Of a stretch of DNA of 64,000 nt, positions 48,590 to 59,108 are shown one piece after another. A model generated the notes under the pieces. That model saw nothing but the letters and a program-made list of their open reading frames with translations, was not told the origin of the DNA and made no database searches. The translations under genes and the position numbers were made by a program. The DNA is taken from assembly GCA_017654935.2 (NCBI GenBank), contig CM065686.1, positions 31,162,591 to 31,226,590 on the forward strand. Reading direction: 5' to 3'. The DNA is from Phymorhynchus buccinoides (lineage: Eukaryota; Mollusca; Gastropoda; Neogastropoda; Raphitomidae). Position 1 is the stretch's first letter, and every line of letters starts with the position of its first letter.

Positions 48590-48915
48590 CAGCACAAAAG
48601 CTCCGCCTATACAGTATTATGCATACAACAAGCAGACCTGTTTACCCCCTACACAAGTCTCGAGTAGTCTGGATAGCTGAAACGAGTAGTTTTGGTGCAA
48701 GACGTGTCGTTTTATTCATTAAACAATCAGATAATCTTCACTGAAAATGAGTAGTAATCAAGAATTAAGGAGCATTATGTTCAGTTTTGAATAGTAGTAG
48801 AGGTCCAAATTGAGTAGAATACTACTCGAAAAGAGTAGAGTGAACAGGTCTGATACATGCACTACGCAAAAACACCACCTTTTCCCCCCCCAGCAAGAAA
48901 CCAGACAATACCAAT
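48590..48915. repeat. Duplicated segment K, copy interrupted by MITE J
   Basis: AGCTCCGCCTATACAGTATT..GCATAC, then the MITE at 48633-48852, then CACTACGCAAAAACACCACC and CCAGCAAGAAACCAGACAA. A (TTGGTA)n patch lies just left at 48558-48590 and its complement (CCAATA)n right at 48905-48922. Confidence 0.65.
48633..48852. mobile_element. MITE family J, copy 1
   Basis: Ends CAGACCTGTTTACCCCCTAC and GTAGAGTGAACAGGTCTG form inverted repeats; the interior repeats GAGTAGT/GAGTAG motifs. A second copy at 58256-58473 sits in a (CA)n tract. Confidence 0.85.
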
Positions 48916-48999
48916 ACCAATACGAAGTTGGAACAGACGCTCCCAAGCCTCTCCTCTCTCCCCTGTCCCTCCGTTGCCTTCGGTGGTCCTCCTGTCCCC

Positions 49000-49055
49000 T
49001 CCTCAGGCGGCGGACTCTGGTGGTCCTCCTGTCCCCTCCTCAGGCGGCGGACTCC
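49000..49055 (-). repeat. Tandem duplication spanning the stop codon of the last exon
   Basis: GGTGGTCCTCCTGTCCCCTC with CTCAGGCGGCGGACTC occurs twice, about 37 bp apart, so the exon end GAGTCCGCCGCCTGA is duplicated just after the stop codon (minus strand). Confidence 0.85.
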
Positions 49056-49132
49056 ATGGCGTACTTGGAGCTGGCCGGGGGCTGTTTCTTGAAGCAGTTG
49101 GCCAGCTTGGCTCGCATCACGCTGGGCCGATG
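49040..49132 (-). CDS. PLXDC-like exon: cytoplasmic tail and stop
   Basis: Minus strand: acceptor CCTGTGGTCAG, 93 bp to TGA (plus 49040-49042). It reads HRPSVMRAKLANCFKKQPPA then SSKYAMESAA. The acceptor is the terminal unit of the 39-bp array. Confidence 0.78.
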   Translation of the reverse strand, partial: HRPSVMRAKLANCFKKQPPASSKYAMESAA

Positions 49133-51323
49133 CTGACCACAGGGAAAGTGTCATATATGTTAGGGATGATGCTGACCACAGGGAAAGTGTCATATATATG
49201 TTAGGGATGATGCTGACCACAGGGAAAGTGTCATATATGTTAGGGATGATGCTGACCACAGGGAAAGTGTCATATATGTTAGGGATGATGCTGAACACAG
49301 GGAAAGTGTCATATATGTTAGGGATGATGCTGACCACTGGGAAAGTGTCATATATATGTTAGGGATGATGCTGACCACAGGGAAAGTGTCATATATGTTA
49401 GGGATGATGCTGAACACAGGGAAAGTGTCATATATGTTATGGATGATGCTGAACACAGGGAAAGTGTCATATATATGTTAGGGATGATGCTGACCACAGG
49501 GAAAGTGTCATATATATGTTAGGGATGATGCTGACCACAGGGAAAGTGTCATATATGTTATGGATGCTGCTGACCACAGGGAAAGTGTTATATATATGTT
49601 AGGGATGATGCTGAACACAGGGAAAGTGTCATATATATGTTAAGGATGATGCTGATCACAGGGAAAGTGTCATATATGTTAGGGATGATGCTGATCACAG
49701 GGAAAGTGTCATATATGTTATGGATGATGCTGAACACAGGGAAAGTGTCATATATGTTAGAGATGATGCTGACCACAGGGAAAGTGTCATATATGTTAGG
49801 GATGATGCTGAACACAGGGAAAGTGTTATATATGTTAAGGATGATGCTGACCACATGGAAAGTGTCATATATGTTAAGGATGATGCTGACCACAGGGAAA
49901 GTGTTATATATATGTTAGGGATGATGCTGAACACAGGGAAAGTGTCATATATATGTTAGGGATGATGCTGACCACAGGGAAAGTGTCATATATATGTATG
50001 GGATGATGCTGACCACAGGGAAAGTGTCATATATGTTAGGGATGCTGCTGACCACAGGGAAAGTGTCATATATGTTAGGGATGATGCTGACCACAGGGAA
50101 AGTGTCATATATGTTAGGGATGATGCTGACCACAGGGAAAGTGTCATATATATGTTAGGGATGATGCTGAACACAGGGAAAGTGTCATATATGTTAGGGA
50201 TGATGCTGACCACAGGGAAAGTGTCATATATGTTAAGGATCCTGCTGACCACAGGGAAAGTGTCATATGTTAAGGATGATGTTGAACACAGGGAAAGTGT
50301 CATATATATGTTAGGGATGATGCTGACCACAGGGAAAGTGTCATATATGTTAGGGATGATGCTGACCACAGGGAAAGTGTCATATATTTACCATCACTGC
50401 TTCTCTGATGACAACCAAATCTACACCTCTGGTGATATCTCTATACTCCCCTCCATCATTGAACGTACACAGCTATGTATTTCTGACATCAAGGCATGGA
50501 TGACTTACAACAAGCTCCAGCTAAACAACGACAAAACTGAACTGATTTTCATTCTATCAAAAAGGCTCATGTCTACAATCTCTGTCCCTACTTCTGTCCA
50601 ACTTGGAAACTCTCTCATTCAGACCTCTACTACCGTGCGCAATCTAGGCGTTGTACTGGACCAGACACTCTCTTTTCAAAGTCAAATTTCTTCTGTCTGC
50701 CGTGCTTGCTATTTGGAGCTTCGCGCATCAGTTCTGTACGTCATCTTCTGTCTGAAGAAGCCACCAAAACCCTCATTTCTGCCTTTGTTCTTTCAAGACT
50801 TGATTACTGTAATTCTCTCCTTGCTGGCTGCCCACAAAATCTGATTAAATTGCAGAAAGTCCAAAATAATGCTGCTCGCCTCGTCCTGAAATGCCCGAGG
50901 ACCTCTCATGTTTCTCCTTTGCTTCAATCTCTCCACTGGCTCCCTGTTGAAAAGCGCATAGAGTATAAACTCTCTCTATTATGTTACAAGTCGCTGAATG
51001 GTTTGGCCCCATCATATCTCTCTGATCTTCTATCGATTTATACTCCCACTAGACTGCTTCGCTCCTCCTCTGACACTCACGTTCTGCAGATCCCCCGTTT
51101 CCGTGCCAGAACTCTTGGCGAACGTTCTTTTTCTTTCCAAGCTCCCTCCTCCTGGAATGGCCTCCCTTCTGCACTCCGAACCTCAAACAGCCTCTCTTCT
51201 TTCAAGTCCTCCCTCAAAACAACTCTCTTCAAAACATAATCTTTCTCATCCTCCTCCTGCAAAGGTTATCCGTTGAGTCATGTGTGTGTGTGCGTGTGCG
51301 TGCGTGTGTGTGTGTGTTTTGTT

Positions 51324-51399
<76 letters not shown>

Positions 51400-54300
51400 A
51401 CCTTAAGTTCGTGTGAGTGTTTTGTGTGTTGTCCAGCTTTTCATTTTGTTAGTATTGTTTTTATCATGATTGTAAGCGCTTAGGGCTTTTGTTAAGATTA
51501 AGCGCCCTAAATATTCATTATTATTATTATTATTATTATATATGTTAGGGATGATGCTGACCACAGGGAAAGTGTCATATATATGTTAGGGATGATGCTG
51601 ACCACAGGGAAAGTGTCATATATATGTTATGGATGATGCTGACCACAGGGAAAGTGTCATATATGTTAGGGATGATGCTGACCACAGGGAAAGTGTCATA
51701 TATGTTAGGGATGATGCTGACCACAGGGAAAGTGTCATATATGTTAGGGATGATGCTGAACACAGGGAAAGTGTCATATATATGTTAGGGATGATGCTGA
51801 ACACAGGGAAAGTGTCATATATGTTAGGGATGATGCTGACCACAGGGAAAGTGTCATATATATGTTAGGGATGATGCTGAACACAGGGAAAGTGTCATAT
51901 ATGTTAGGGATGATGCTGAACACAGGGAAAGTGTCATATATGTTAGGGATGATGCTGACCACAGGGAAAGTGTCATATATATGTTAGGGATGATGCTGAC
52001 CACAGGGAAAGTGTCATATATGTTAAGGATGATGCTGAACACAGGGAAAGTGTCATATATGTTAGGGATGATGCTGAACACAGGGAAAGTGTCATATATG
52101 TTAGGGATGATGCTGACCACAGGGAAAGTGTCATATATGTTAGGGATGATGCTGAACACAGGGAAAGTGTCATATATGTTAAGGATGCTGCTGAACACAG
52201 GGAAAGTGTCATATATATGTTAGGGATGATGCTGACCACAGGGAAAGTGTCATATATGTTAGGGATGATGCTGAACACAGGGAAAGTGTCATATATGTTA
52301 GGGATGATGCTGACCACAGGGAAAGTGTCATATATGTTAGGGATGATGCTGAACACAGGGAAAGTGTCATATATGTTAGGGATGATGCTGAACACAGGGA
52401 AAGTGTCATATATGTTAGGGATGATGCTGAACACAGGGAAAGTGTCATATATGTTAGGGATGATGCTGACCAAAGGGAAAGTGTCATATATGTTAAGGAT
52501 GATGCTGAACACAGGGAAAGTGTCATATATATGTTAGGGATGATGCTGAACACAGGGAAAGTGTCAGTCATATATGTTAGGGATGATGCTGACCACATGG
52601 AAAGTGTCATATATGTTAGGGATGATGCTGACCACAGGGAAAGTGTCATATATGTTAGGGATGATGCTGACCACAGGGAAAGTGTCATATATGTTAGGGA
52701 TGATGCTGAACACATGGAAAGTGTCATATATATGTTAGGGATGATGCTGACCACAGGGAAAGTGTCATATATATGTTAGGGATGATGCTGACCACAGGGA
52801 AAGTGTCATATATATGTTAGGGATGATGCTGACCACAGGGAAAGTGTCATATATGTTAGGGATGATGCTGAACACAGGGAAAGTGTCATATATATGTTAG
52901 GGATGATGCTGACCACAGGGAAAGTGTCATATATATGTTAGGGATGATGCTGACCACAGGGAAAGTGTCATATATGTTATGGATGATGCTGAACACAGGG
53001 AAAGTGTCATATATATGTTAGGGATGATGCTGACCACAGGGAAAGTGTCATATATATGTTAAGGATCCTGCTGATCACAGGGAAAGTGTCATATATGTTA
53101 TGGATGATGCTGAACACAGGGAAAGTGTCATATATGTTATGGATGATGCTGAACACAGGGAAAGTGTCATATATATGTTAGGGATGATGCTGACCACAGG
53201 GAAAGTGTCATATATGTTATGGATGATGCTGAACACAGGGAAAGTGTCATATATGTTATGGATGATGCTGACCACAGGGAAAGTGTCATATATGTTATGG
53301 ATGATGCTGAACACAAGGAAAGTGTCATATATATGTTAGGGATGATGCTGACCACAGGGAAAGTGTCATATATGTTATGGATGATGCTGAACACAGGGAA
53401 AGTGTCATATATATGTTAGGGATGATGCTGAACACAGGGAAAGTGTCATATATGTTAAGGATCCTGCTGATCACAGGGAAAGTGTCATATATGTTATGGA
53501 TGATGCTGAACACAGGGAAAGTGTCATATATATGTTAGGGATGATGCTGACCACAGGGAAAGTGTCATATATGTTAGGGATGATGCTGACCACAGGGAAA
53601 GTGTCATATATGTTAGGGATGATGCTGACCACAGGGAAAGTGTCATATATGTTAGGGATGATGCTGACCACAGGGAAAGTGTCATATATGTTAGGGATGA
53701 TGCTGAACACAGGGAAAGTGTCATATATGTTAGGGATGATGCTGACCACAGGGAAAGTGTCATATATGTTAGGGATGATGCTGAACACAGGGAAAGTGTC
53801 ATATATGTTAGGGATGATGCTGACCACAGGGAAAGTGTCATATATGTTAGGGATGATGCTGACCACAGGGAAAGTGTCATATATGTTAAGGATGATGCTG
53901 ACCACAGGGAAAGTGTCATATATGTTAGGGATGATGCTGACCACAGGGAAAGTGTCATATATATGTTAGGGATGATGCTGACCACAGGGAAAGTGTCATA
54001 TATGTTAGGGATGATGCTGAACACAGGGAAAGTGTCATATATGTTAGGGATGATGCTGACCACAGGGAAATTGTCATATATATGTTAGGGATGATGCTGA
54101 ACACAGGGAAAGTGTCATATATGTTAGGGATGATGCTGACCACAGGGAAAGTGTCATATCTGTTAGGGATGATGCTGAACACAGGGAAAGTGTCATATAT
54201 GTTAGGGATGATGCTGACCACAGGGAAAGTGTCATATATGTTAGGGATGATGCTGAACACAGGGAAAGTGTCATATATGTTAGGGATGATGCTGAACACA

Positions 54301-55017
54301 GGGAAAGTGTCATATATGTTAGGGATGATGCTGAACACAGGGAAAGTGTCATATATGTTAGGGATGATGCTGACCACAGGGAAAGTGTCATATATGTTAG
54401 GGATGATGCTGAACACAGGGAAAGTGTCATATATATGTTAGGGATGATGCTGAACACAGGGAAAGTGTCATATATGTTAGGGATGATGCTGAACACAGGG
54501 AAAGTGTCATATATATGTTATGGATGATGCTGACCACAGGGAAAGTGTCATATATGTTAGGGATGATGCTGAACACAGGGAAAGTGTCATATATGTTAGG
54601 GATGATGCTGAACACAGGGAAAGTGTCATATATGTTAAGGATCCTGCTGATCACAGGGAAAGTGTCATATATGTTATGGATGATGCTGAACACAGGGAAA
54701 GTGTCATATATGTTAGGGATGATGCTGAACACAGGGAAAGTGTCATATATATGTTAGGGATAACGGATGTCACTGTGTTGATGATGGTGGTGGTGATGGT
54801 AGTGGTAGTAGAAATAAAAGTAGAAGTAATAGTAATAGTAGTAGTGGTAGTAATAGTCAAGTAGAAGTCACATAGTAGTAGTAGTAGAACAATAGTAGAA
54901 GTAGTAGTAATAGAAAGTAGTAGTAGTAATAGATGTCAGTGGTTGATAGTAGTAGTGATGGTAGTGGTAGTAGTAGTAGTAGAAGTAGTAGTAGTAGTAG
55001 TAGTGGTAGTAATAGTA

Positions 55018-55111
<94 letters not shown>

Positions 55112-55112
55112 C

Positions 55113-55207
<95 letters not shown>

Positions 55208-55476
55208 CAGCAGTAGTAGTAGTAATAGTAGTAGTAGTAGTAGTAGTGATAGTAGTAGTGGTAGTAGTAGTAGTAGTGATAGTAGTAGTGGTAGTGATAG
55301 TAGTAGTGGTAGTAGTAGTAGTGGTAGTGATAGTAGTAGTGGTAGTAGTAGTAGTGGTAGTGATAGTAGTAGTGGTAGTAGTAGTAGTCGTCATCGTAGT
55401 AGGCGTCATCGTAATAGTAGTAGTAGTGGTAGTGATAGTAGTAGTCATGGTAGTAGTAGTAGTGTGTAGTAGTAGT

Positions 55477-55507
<31 letters not shown>

Positions 55508-55515
55508 TAGTAGTG

Positions 55516-55558
<43 letters not shown>

Positions 55559-55856
55559 TGTAGTGTAGTAGTAGTGGTAGTAGTAGTAGTGGTAGTGATA
55601 GTAGTAGTGGTAGTAGTAGTAGTAGTAGTCGTCATCGACGTAGGCGTCATCGTAATAGTAGGAGTAGTGGTAGTGATAGTAGTAGTGGTAGTAGTAGTAA
55701 CAGCAGCAGCAGGCCTGGATCAATCTGCACTAAATTTTAAGTTTAGTTCTACTGAGACATAGTACTGACCCGTTATTATTTTGAAAATTGACCAATCATT
55801 TTCTGTAATCAGTGGTCACATGACCCTTGAAGTTTTAAAACAATCTGAAGCCCTGC

Positions 55857-55906
<50 letters not shown>

Positions 55907-56528
55907 CAGTAAGCAGCAGCAGCAGCAGCAGTAGTAGTAGTTGTAGTACATGCAGTAGAAGTCGTCTTCTTCCCCCTCTTCTTCTTCTATTAAATATCAC
56001 CATCAGTATATTCTTATCATGGTTGCACATAAAGATGCATAGGCAGGGAAACTGTCTCACATGCTCACAATACTAATCATCATCAAAGCGCAAGCACACT
56101 TGTATTAGACACGCATGCACGCACGCACACTCACGCACACACACACATACGCATGAGAGCGCACACACACACACACACGCAGGCATGCACGCACACACAC
56201 AATTACACACACATAATACTTTTGTGTGTGTGTGTGTGTGTGTCGAATATCACTCACGGGTGAACAGAGGTAAAACTAAAGAACGAACATGCTCCCTCAC
56301 CTCCATGAGCCAAATGCCGGAGGGGGAGGTGGGGTGGGTGTAGGCGTAGAAGGCCCATACCCCCACAGCCACCACACAGATCAACAGCAGCACAGTGACT
56401 GTGACAGCTGCCGCCACCGCAGACTCTGAACACAGCAGAGCAAAAACACAGCAATGTTAGCCCTGCACAACAGTGAGGATGATCATCACCACAATCATCA
56501 TGATCATCCTTATCGCAACCACCATGAT

Positions 56529-56590
<62 letters not shown>

Positions 56591-57699
56591 CAGTGGAACC
56601 TCCCTTATCAGACCTTAACCCTTTCACCGCCATTGTCGCATTTATGCACCACAATGGTTTAACACCTATGTCACTAAAAGGCATCAAACCAGGGCTTGTT
56701 GTTTGAAGATCCTATTTTCTTGATTTTAGGAGGTAAGGATAAGCCTAGTGTTATACATGTCACAAAGGAATTCACAATATTGCAGATTTTCTTTTTTTCT
56801 CTACCCAGTTAACAACAAATGAACACAAAGAATAACACTACCCAGTTAAGTTTAATAGTATTTTGTGGCTGAAAAATGGCTGGCGGCGAAAGGGTTAAAG
56901 ATACACTGACACACCACGATCAAGTCCCTTGGTTTTTTTCTGGGTAGCTGTGACCCACATACAGATGTCCCCAACTTCAAATTGAGCCTGCTCTTTAAAA
57001 TGTTTTGGTCTAAATTTGGGGGCATTTGTATGGGGGTGAGACCTGGTCAAAACAAGATTTCTTACCAGCTATAAGAGGGAAAACACGTGAAACCCGTGAT
57101 TTTGACAGTGATCTGGTGGGTCTTTAAAAAAAATCATCCAAAATGAGGTCTTATAAGGGATGGGTCTTATAAGGGAGCTAATTTTAATACTTATGTTATA
57201 AAGAAGGACAAATGTCTCAGAGAAGTAGGTCTTATGTGTGAGGGAGTCTTATAATGGGCGGTCTTTAAGGGAGGTTCCACTGTAGTAGTAGTAGTAGTAG
57301 TAGCAGTAGTAGTAGTAGTAGTAATAGTAGTAGTAGTTTTGGCCCTTTATCAAATGGCTTTTATCACTGGCTGGTATTAGCCTGTAGAAAGGGCCTACAG
57401 TAAATGTGAGCTGTACTATACATGATATTCTACAGTGTTGGAATATCATGCTACAGCTTAGTTCTTCGTGGAAGACTATGACTCTCTAACTAGGGGGTCC
57501 CTTGCACTGGCTCTTGTGCTGCAGCCAATGGGGTTGGTTGGGCTCTGGGGACCTTCCTCAGATCCATTTGGCCGAGAGAGTGGGGATGTACCCAGGACAA
57601 GGCTTCTCCACTGCAAAACAATTGTATCCCAGCCCGCCGGAATAGCAGCTGCCCCCTCTGCTATCTGGCAGTCATTGCCCCGGAAACGACACAGGCAAC

Positions 57700-57762
<63 letters not shown>

Positions 57763-58472
57763 CTCTAGTAGTGGTGGAGGGTAGCTAGCAGTAGCAACAG
57801 CATTAGTATCATATTTAATCAATAATAGTATTTCCATAAACAGAAAATGCAAAATACAAATCTCCAGCTAGAGAATGTACAGGAGTCAGCACTATCCCCC
57901 CTTCCCTCCAAGGTTATCCTGCCTTATGTGATACAGGGTGATGATCATGGTGTTCACACATGCCTACTTTGGGAACATTGTGTTTGGGGGAATACAAAAA
58001 ATAATAAAGTAAACAAACGTGAAAAAAAAGGTTATTCTTCCTTCTTCAACTCACAATTGTGTGCGCACACACGCGCGCGGGTGCGCACACACACACATTC
58101 ACATTCATCTAAAATCACATTATGTGATTATACTTTAAATTAATTGAACACACACACACATTCATCTAAAATCACATTATGCGATTACACTTTAAATTGA
58201 AGAACACACACACACGCACGCACACACGCACGTACATGCACACACACACACACACCAGACCTGTTTACCCACTACACTTAAGTCTTGAGTAGTCTGGATA
58301 GCTGAAATGAGTAGTTTTGGTGCAAAATGTGTACTTTTATTCATAAAACCATCAAACAATGTTCACTGAAAATGAGTAGAATCTAGCATTATTTTCAATT
58401 TTGAAGAGTAGTATACTGTATACATCCAAATTGAGTAGAATACTACTCGAAAAGAGTAGAGTAAACAGGTCT

Positions 58473-58505
<33 letters not shown>

Positions 58506-58581
58506 ATACACACACTTCATGCAGGCACTTCCCATAGCATTCATTCAACTTACTGTTCCCACGTTTCTTGCAAGCACCATC
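49040..58581 (-). CDS. PLXDC/TEM7-like single-pass membrane protein, last three exons (5' partial)
   Basis: Three minus-strand exons (58581-58554, 56425-56301, 49132-49040) join in phase with GT-AG borders. They read DGACKKRGNK, then SAVAAAVTVTVLLLICVVAV and GVWAFYAYTHPTSPSGIWLM, then EHRPSVMRAKLANCFKKQPP and ASSKYAMESAA-stop. The order is extracellular stub, transmembrane helix and a cytoplasmic tail of about 50 residues. HPTS directly after the helix and a (I/M)E-(H/R)-RPS motif are features I know from plexin-domain-containing proteins (PLXDC1/2, TEM7), which are surface receptors with nidogen-like and PSI domains. The ectodomain exons are not in the window, so the family call rests on the tail alone. 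The last intron (about 7.2 kb) holds a 39-bp minisatellite and a LINE. Alternative: another type I receptor with a similar tail. Confidence 0.6.
49127..50386 (-). repeat. 39-bp splice-acceptor minisatellite, block 1
   Basis: About 32 units. On the minus (sense) strand each reads ATCCCTAACATATATGACAC then TTTCCCTGTGGTCAG-CATC, i.e. a branch-point-like CTAAC, a pyrimidine patch and CAG 24-25 bp later. Units are 39 bp, or 41 bp with an extra TA. The commonest variants are GGTCAG, GTTCAG and GATCAG at the acceptor. The array abuts the true acceptor at 49133. Repetitive frames such as MLGMMLTTGKVSY are by-products. Confidence 0.95.
50387..51538 (+). mobile_element. 5'-truncated non-LTR retrotransposon (RT C-terminus and 3' tail)
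   Basis: The reading frame begins at the reverse-transcriptase catalytic motif, here FSDDNQIY (usual form YADDTQLY), and continues KLQLNNDKTELIFI, NLGVVLDQTLSF, then in another frame FVLSRLDYCNSLLAG, NAARLVLKCPR, LHWLPVEKRIEYKL and FSFQAPSSWNGLPSALR up to TAA at 51237. A frameshift (about one lost codon minus a base) lies near 50720-50730. The 3' part has (GT)n at 51279-51396 and the end TGTAAGCGCTTAGGGC..AAGCGCC with (ATT)n. The features match jockey-superfamily LINEs (L2/CR1-like). It is inserted within the minisatellite, antisense to the PLXDC-like gene. Inactive. Confidence 0.88.
51539..54765 (-). repeat. 39-bp splice-acceptor minisatellite, block 2
   Basis: About 80 units continuing the array of block 1 after the LINE. 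A higher-order pattern is visible: the unusual unit AAGGATCCTGCTGATCACAG followed by a TTATGGATGATGCTGAACAC unit recurs near 53058, 53455 and 54637, and a related GATCCTGCTGACC unit is at 50240. Confidence 0.95.
54770..55705. repeat. (GTA)n microsatellite, about 0.9 kb
   Basis: Long GTA array with GTG, ATA and GCA variants. The phrase GTCGTCATCG..GTAGGCGTCATCG occurs twice (about 55387 and 55628), indicating segmental duplication within the array. Tyr-, Thr-, Ser- and Val-rich frames are artefacts. Confidence 0.97.
55855..55950. repeat. (GTA)n(GCA)n microsatellite
   Basis: GTA units followed by GCA units, 350 bp to the left of the transmembrane exon. Confidence 0.95.
56108..56242. repeat. 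(CA)n then (GT)n tracts
   Basis: CA-rich sequence to about 56210 then GT at 56223-56243, close to the donor of the transmembrane exon (minus strand). Confidence 0.85.
56301..56425 (-). CDS. PLXDC-like exon: transmembrane helix
   Basis: Minus strand: acceptor TGTGTTCAG, donor GTGAGG; 125 bp. It encodes SAVAAAVTVTVLLLICVVAV, GVWAFYAY and THPTSPSGIWLME. GC-rich compared with its surroundings. Confidence 0.8.
56528..56590. repeat. (GTA)n microsatellite
   Basis: Perfect GTA run; the MITE at 56591 is inserted at its right end and the array continues after the MITE at 57283. Confidence 0.96.
56591..57282. mobile_element. Family B MITE, copy 6, with nested piggyBac-like MITE
   Basis: Ends CAGTGGAACCTCCCTTATCA and GGGAGGTTCCACTG, flanked by the TA of (GTA)n. 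The left part is interrupted at 56615 by a TTAA-flanked element; a further insertion of about 220 bp (56900-57120) separates it from the conserved right half. Confidence 0.85.
56615..56898. mobile_element. piggyBac-like MITE family C, copy 1 (nested)
   Basis: TTAA-CCCTTTCACCGCCA at the left and TGGCGGCGAAAGGG-TTAA at the right. Inserted into the ACCTTAAA site of MITE B, as shown by the uninterrupted copy at 18049. Family C copies are also at 59109, 60759 and 61915. Confidence 0.87.
57283..57340. repeat. (GTA)n microsatellite
   Basis: Continuation of the array at 56528 on the other side of MITE B copy 6. Confidence 0.94.
57350..57695 (+). repeat. Dispersed repeat family E, copy 3
   Basis: CATGCTACAGCTTAG, GTGGAAGACTATGACTCTCT, GGGGATGTACCC and CCCCCTCTGCTATCTGGCA. 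More diverged than copies 1 and 2. (GTA)n lies on both sides. Confidence 0.78.
57700..57765. repeat. (GTA)n microsatellite
   Basis: Perfect GTA run in the intron between the micro-exon and the transmembrane exon of the minus-strand gene. Confidence 0.95.
57766..58087. other. Intron sequence
   Basis: No feature recognised before the CA-rich block at 58066. Confidence 0.5.
58066..58255. repeat. CA-rich block with tandem duplication
   Basis: CATTCATCTAAAATCACATT with ATG(T/C)GATTA.ACTTTAAATT occurs twice, separated by (CA)n. Confidence 0.85.
58256..58473. mobile_element. MITE family J, copy 2
   Basis: CAGACCTGTTTACCCACTAC to GTAGAGTAAACAGGTCT, inserted in (CA)n, which continues on both sides. 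Confidence 0.87.
58554..58581 (-). CDS. PLXDC-like exon: juxtamembrane, 28 bp
   Basis: Minus strand: acceptor TTGCTTTCAG, donor GTAAGT; the exon encodes DGACKKRGN plus one base. The phase (27 + 1) fits the AG that opens the next exon. Its micro-exon size lowers confidence, but both splice sites are strong. Confidence 0.6.
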
Positions 58582-59108
58582 CTGAAAGCAAAATAACAAA
58601 ACATCATGTCATTCTTGAACAAGGCAGCACTGAACAAGACATGACCCCTTTCAATCAAACCCAGCTTACAATGGATAATACACCAATGCATGATGCATGA
58701 CCAAATGAGAGCGAAAGAAGAGAGAGCGAGCGAAAAGAGAAAATGAGAAAGGAGTTATTGCAATGCAGGAACGACTATTTTATACTTATAACCTGTATTA
58801 TATCTAAACATTCGTGACTCCTTTACAAAGCCTTTCTTGTTCTAAGTAAATTGCTATCAAAGCTATGAAAGTTCAGTGTGGCTGTGAGGCTCTGAGGCTC
58901 TAGCCCTCACTGTAAAGTGTAAGCAAATGTTGGAGGTTTTGACTGGAAACCATTCATTTGTGGTGATCGTCCACAAGAGCTTTTCAAGGTCTAAATATCC
59001 ATTTATTCGGAAGAGGTGATAAAACCAAGGTGTGCTGCATGCATTTTGTGCATTTTTAAGGACCAAGCGGCAACAACGGGATTGCCTATGGTCAAAATAT
59101 TCTACAAG
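58582..59108. other. Intron sequence, no feature
   Basis: Upstream intron of the minus-strand gene. No exon was recognised. Confidence 0.45.

Noticed and set aside
50152..51239. Intact reverse transcriptase gene
   Set aside because: The frame starts at the catalytic motif, is 5'-truncated, and is broken by a frameshift near 50720-50730; it is a dead LINE fragment.
49127..54765. Repetitive protein (MLGMMLTTGKVSY)n or CRISPR
   Set aside because: The 39-bp unit is divisible by three, so it opens all frames; 41-bp variants shift the frame repeatedly, and the array sits in an intron between verified exons. There are no unique spacers.
54868..55650. Tyr-, Thr-, Ser- or Val-rich proteins up to 260 codons
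   Set aside because: They are all frames of a (GTA)n array.
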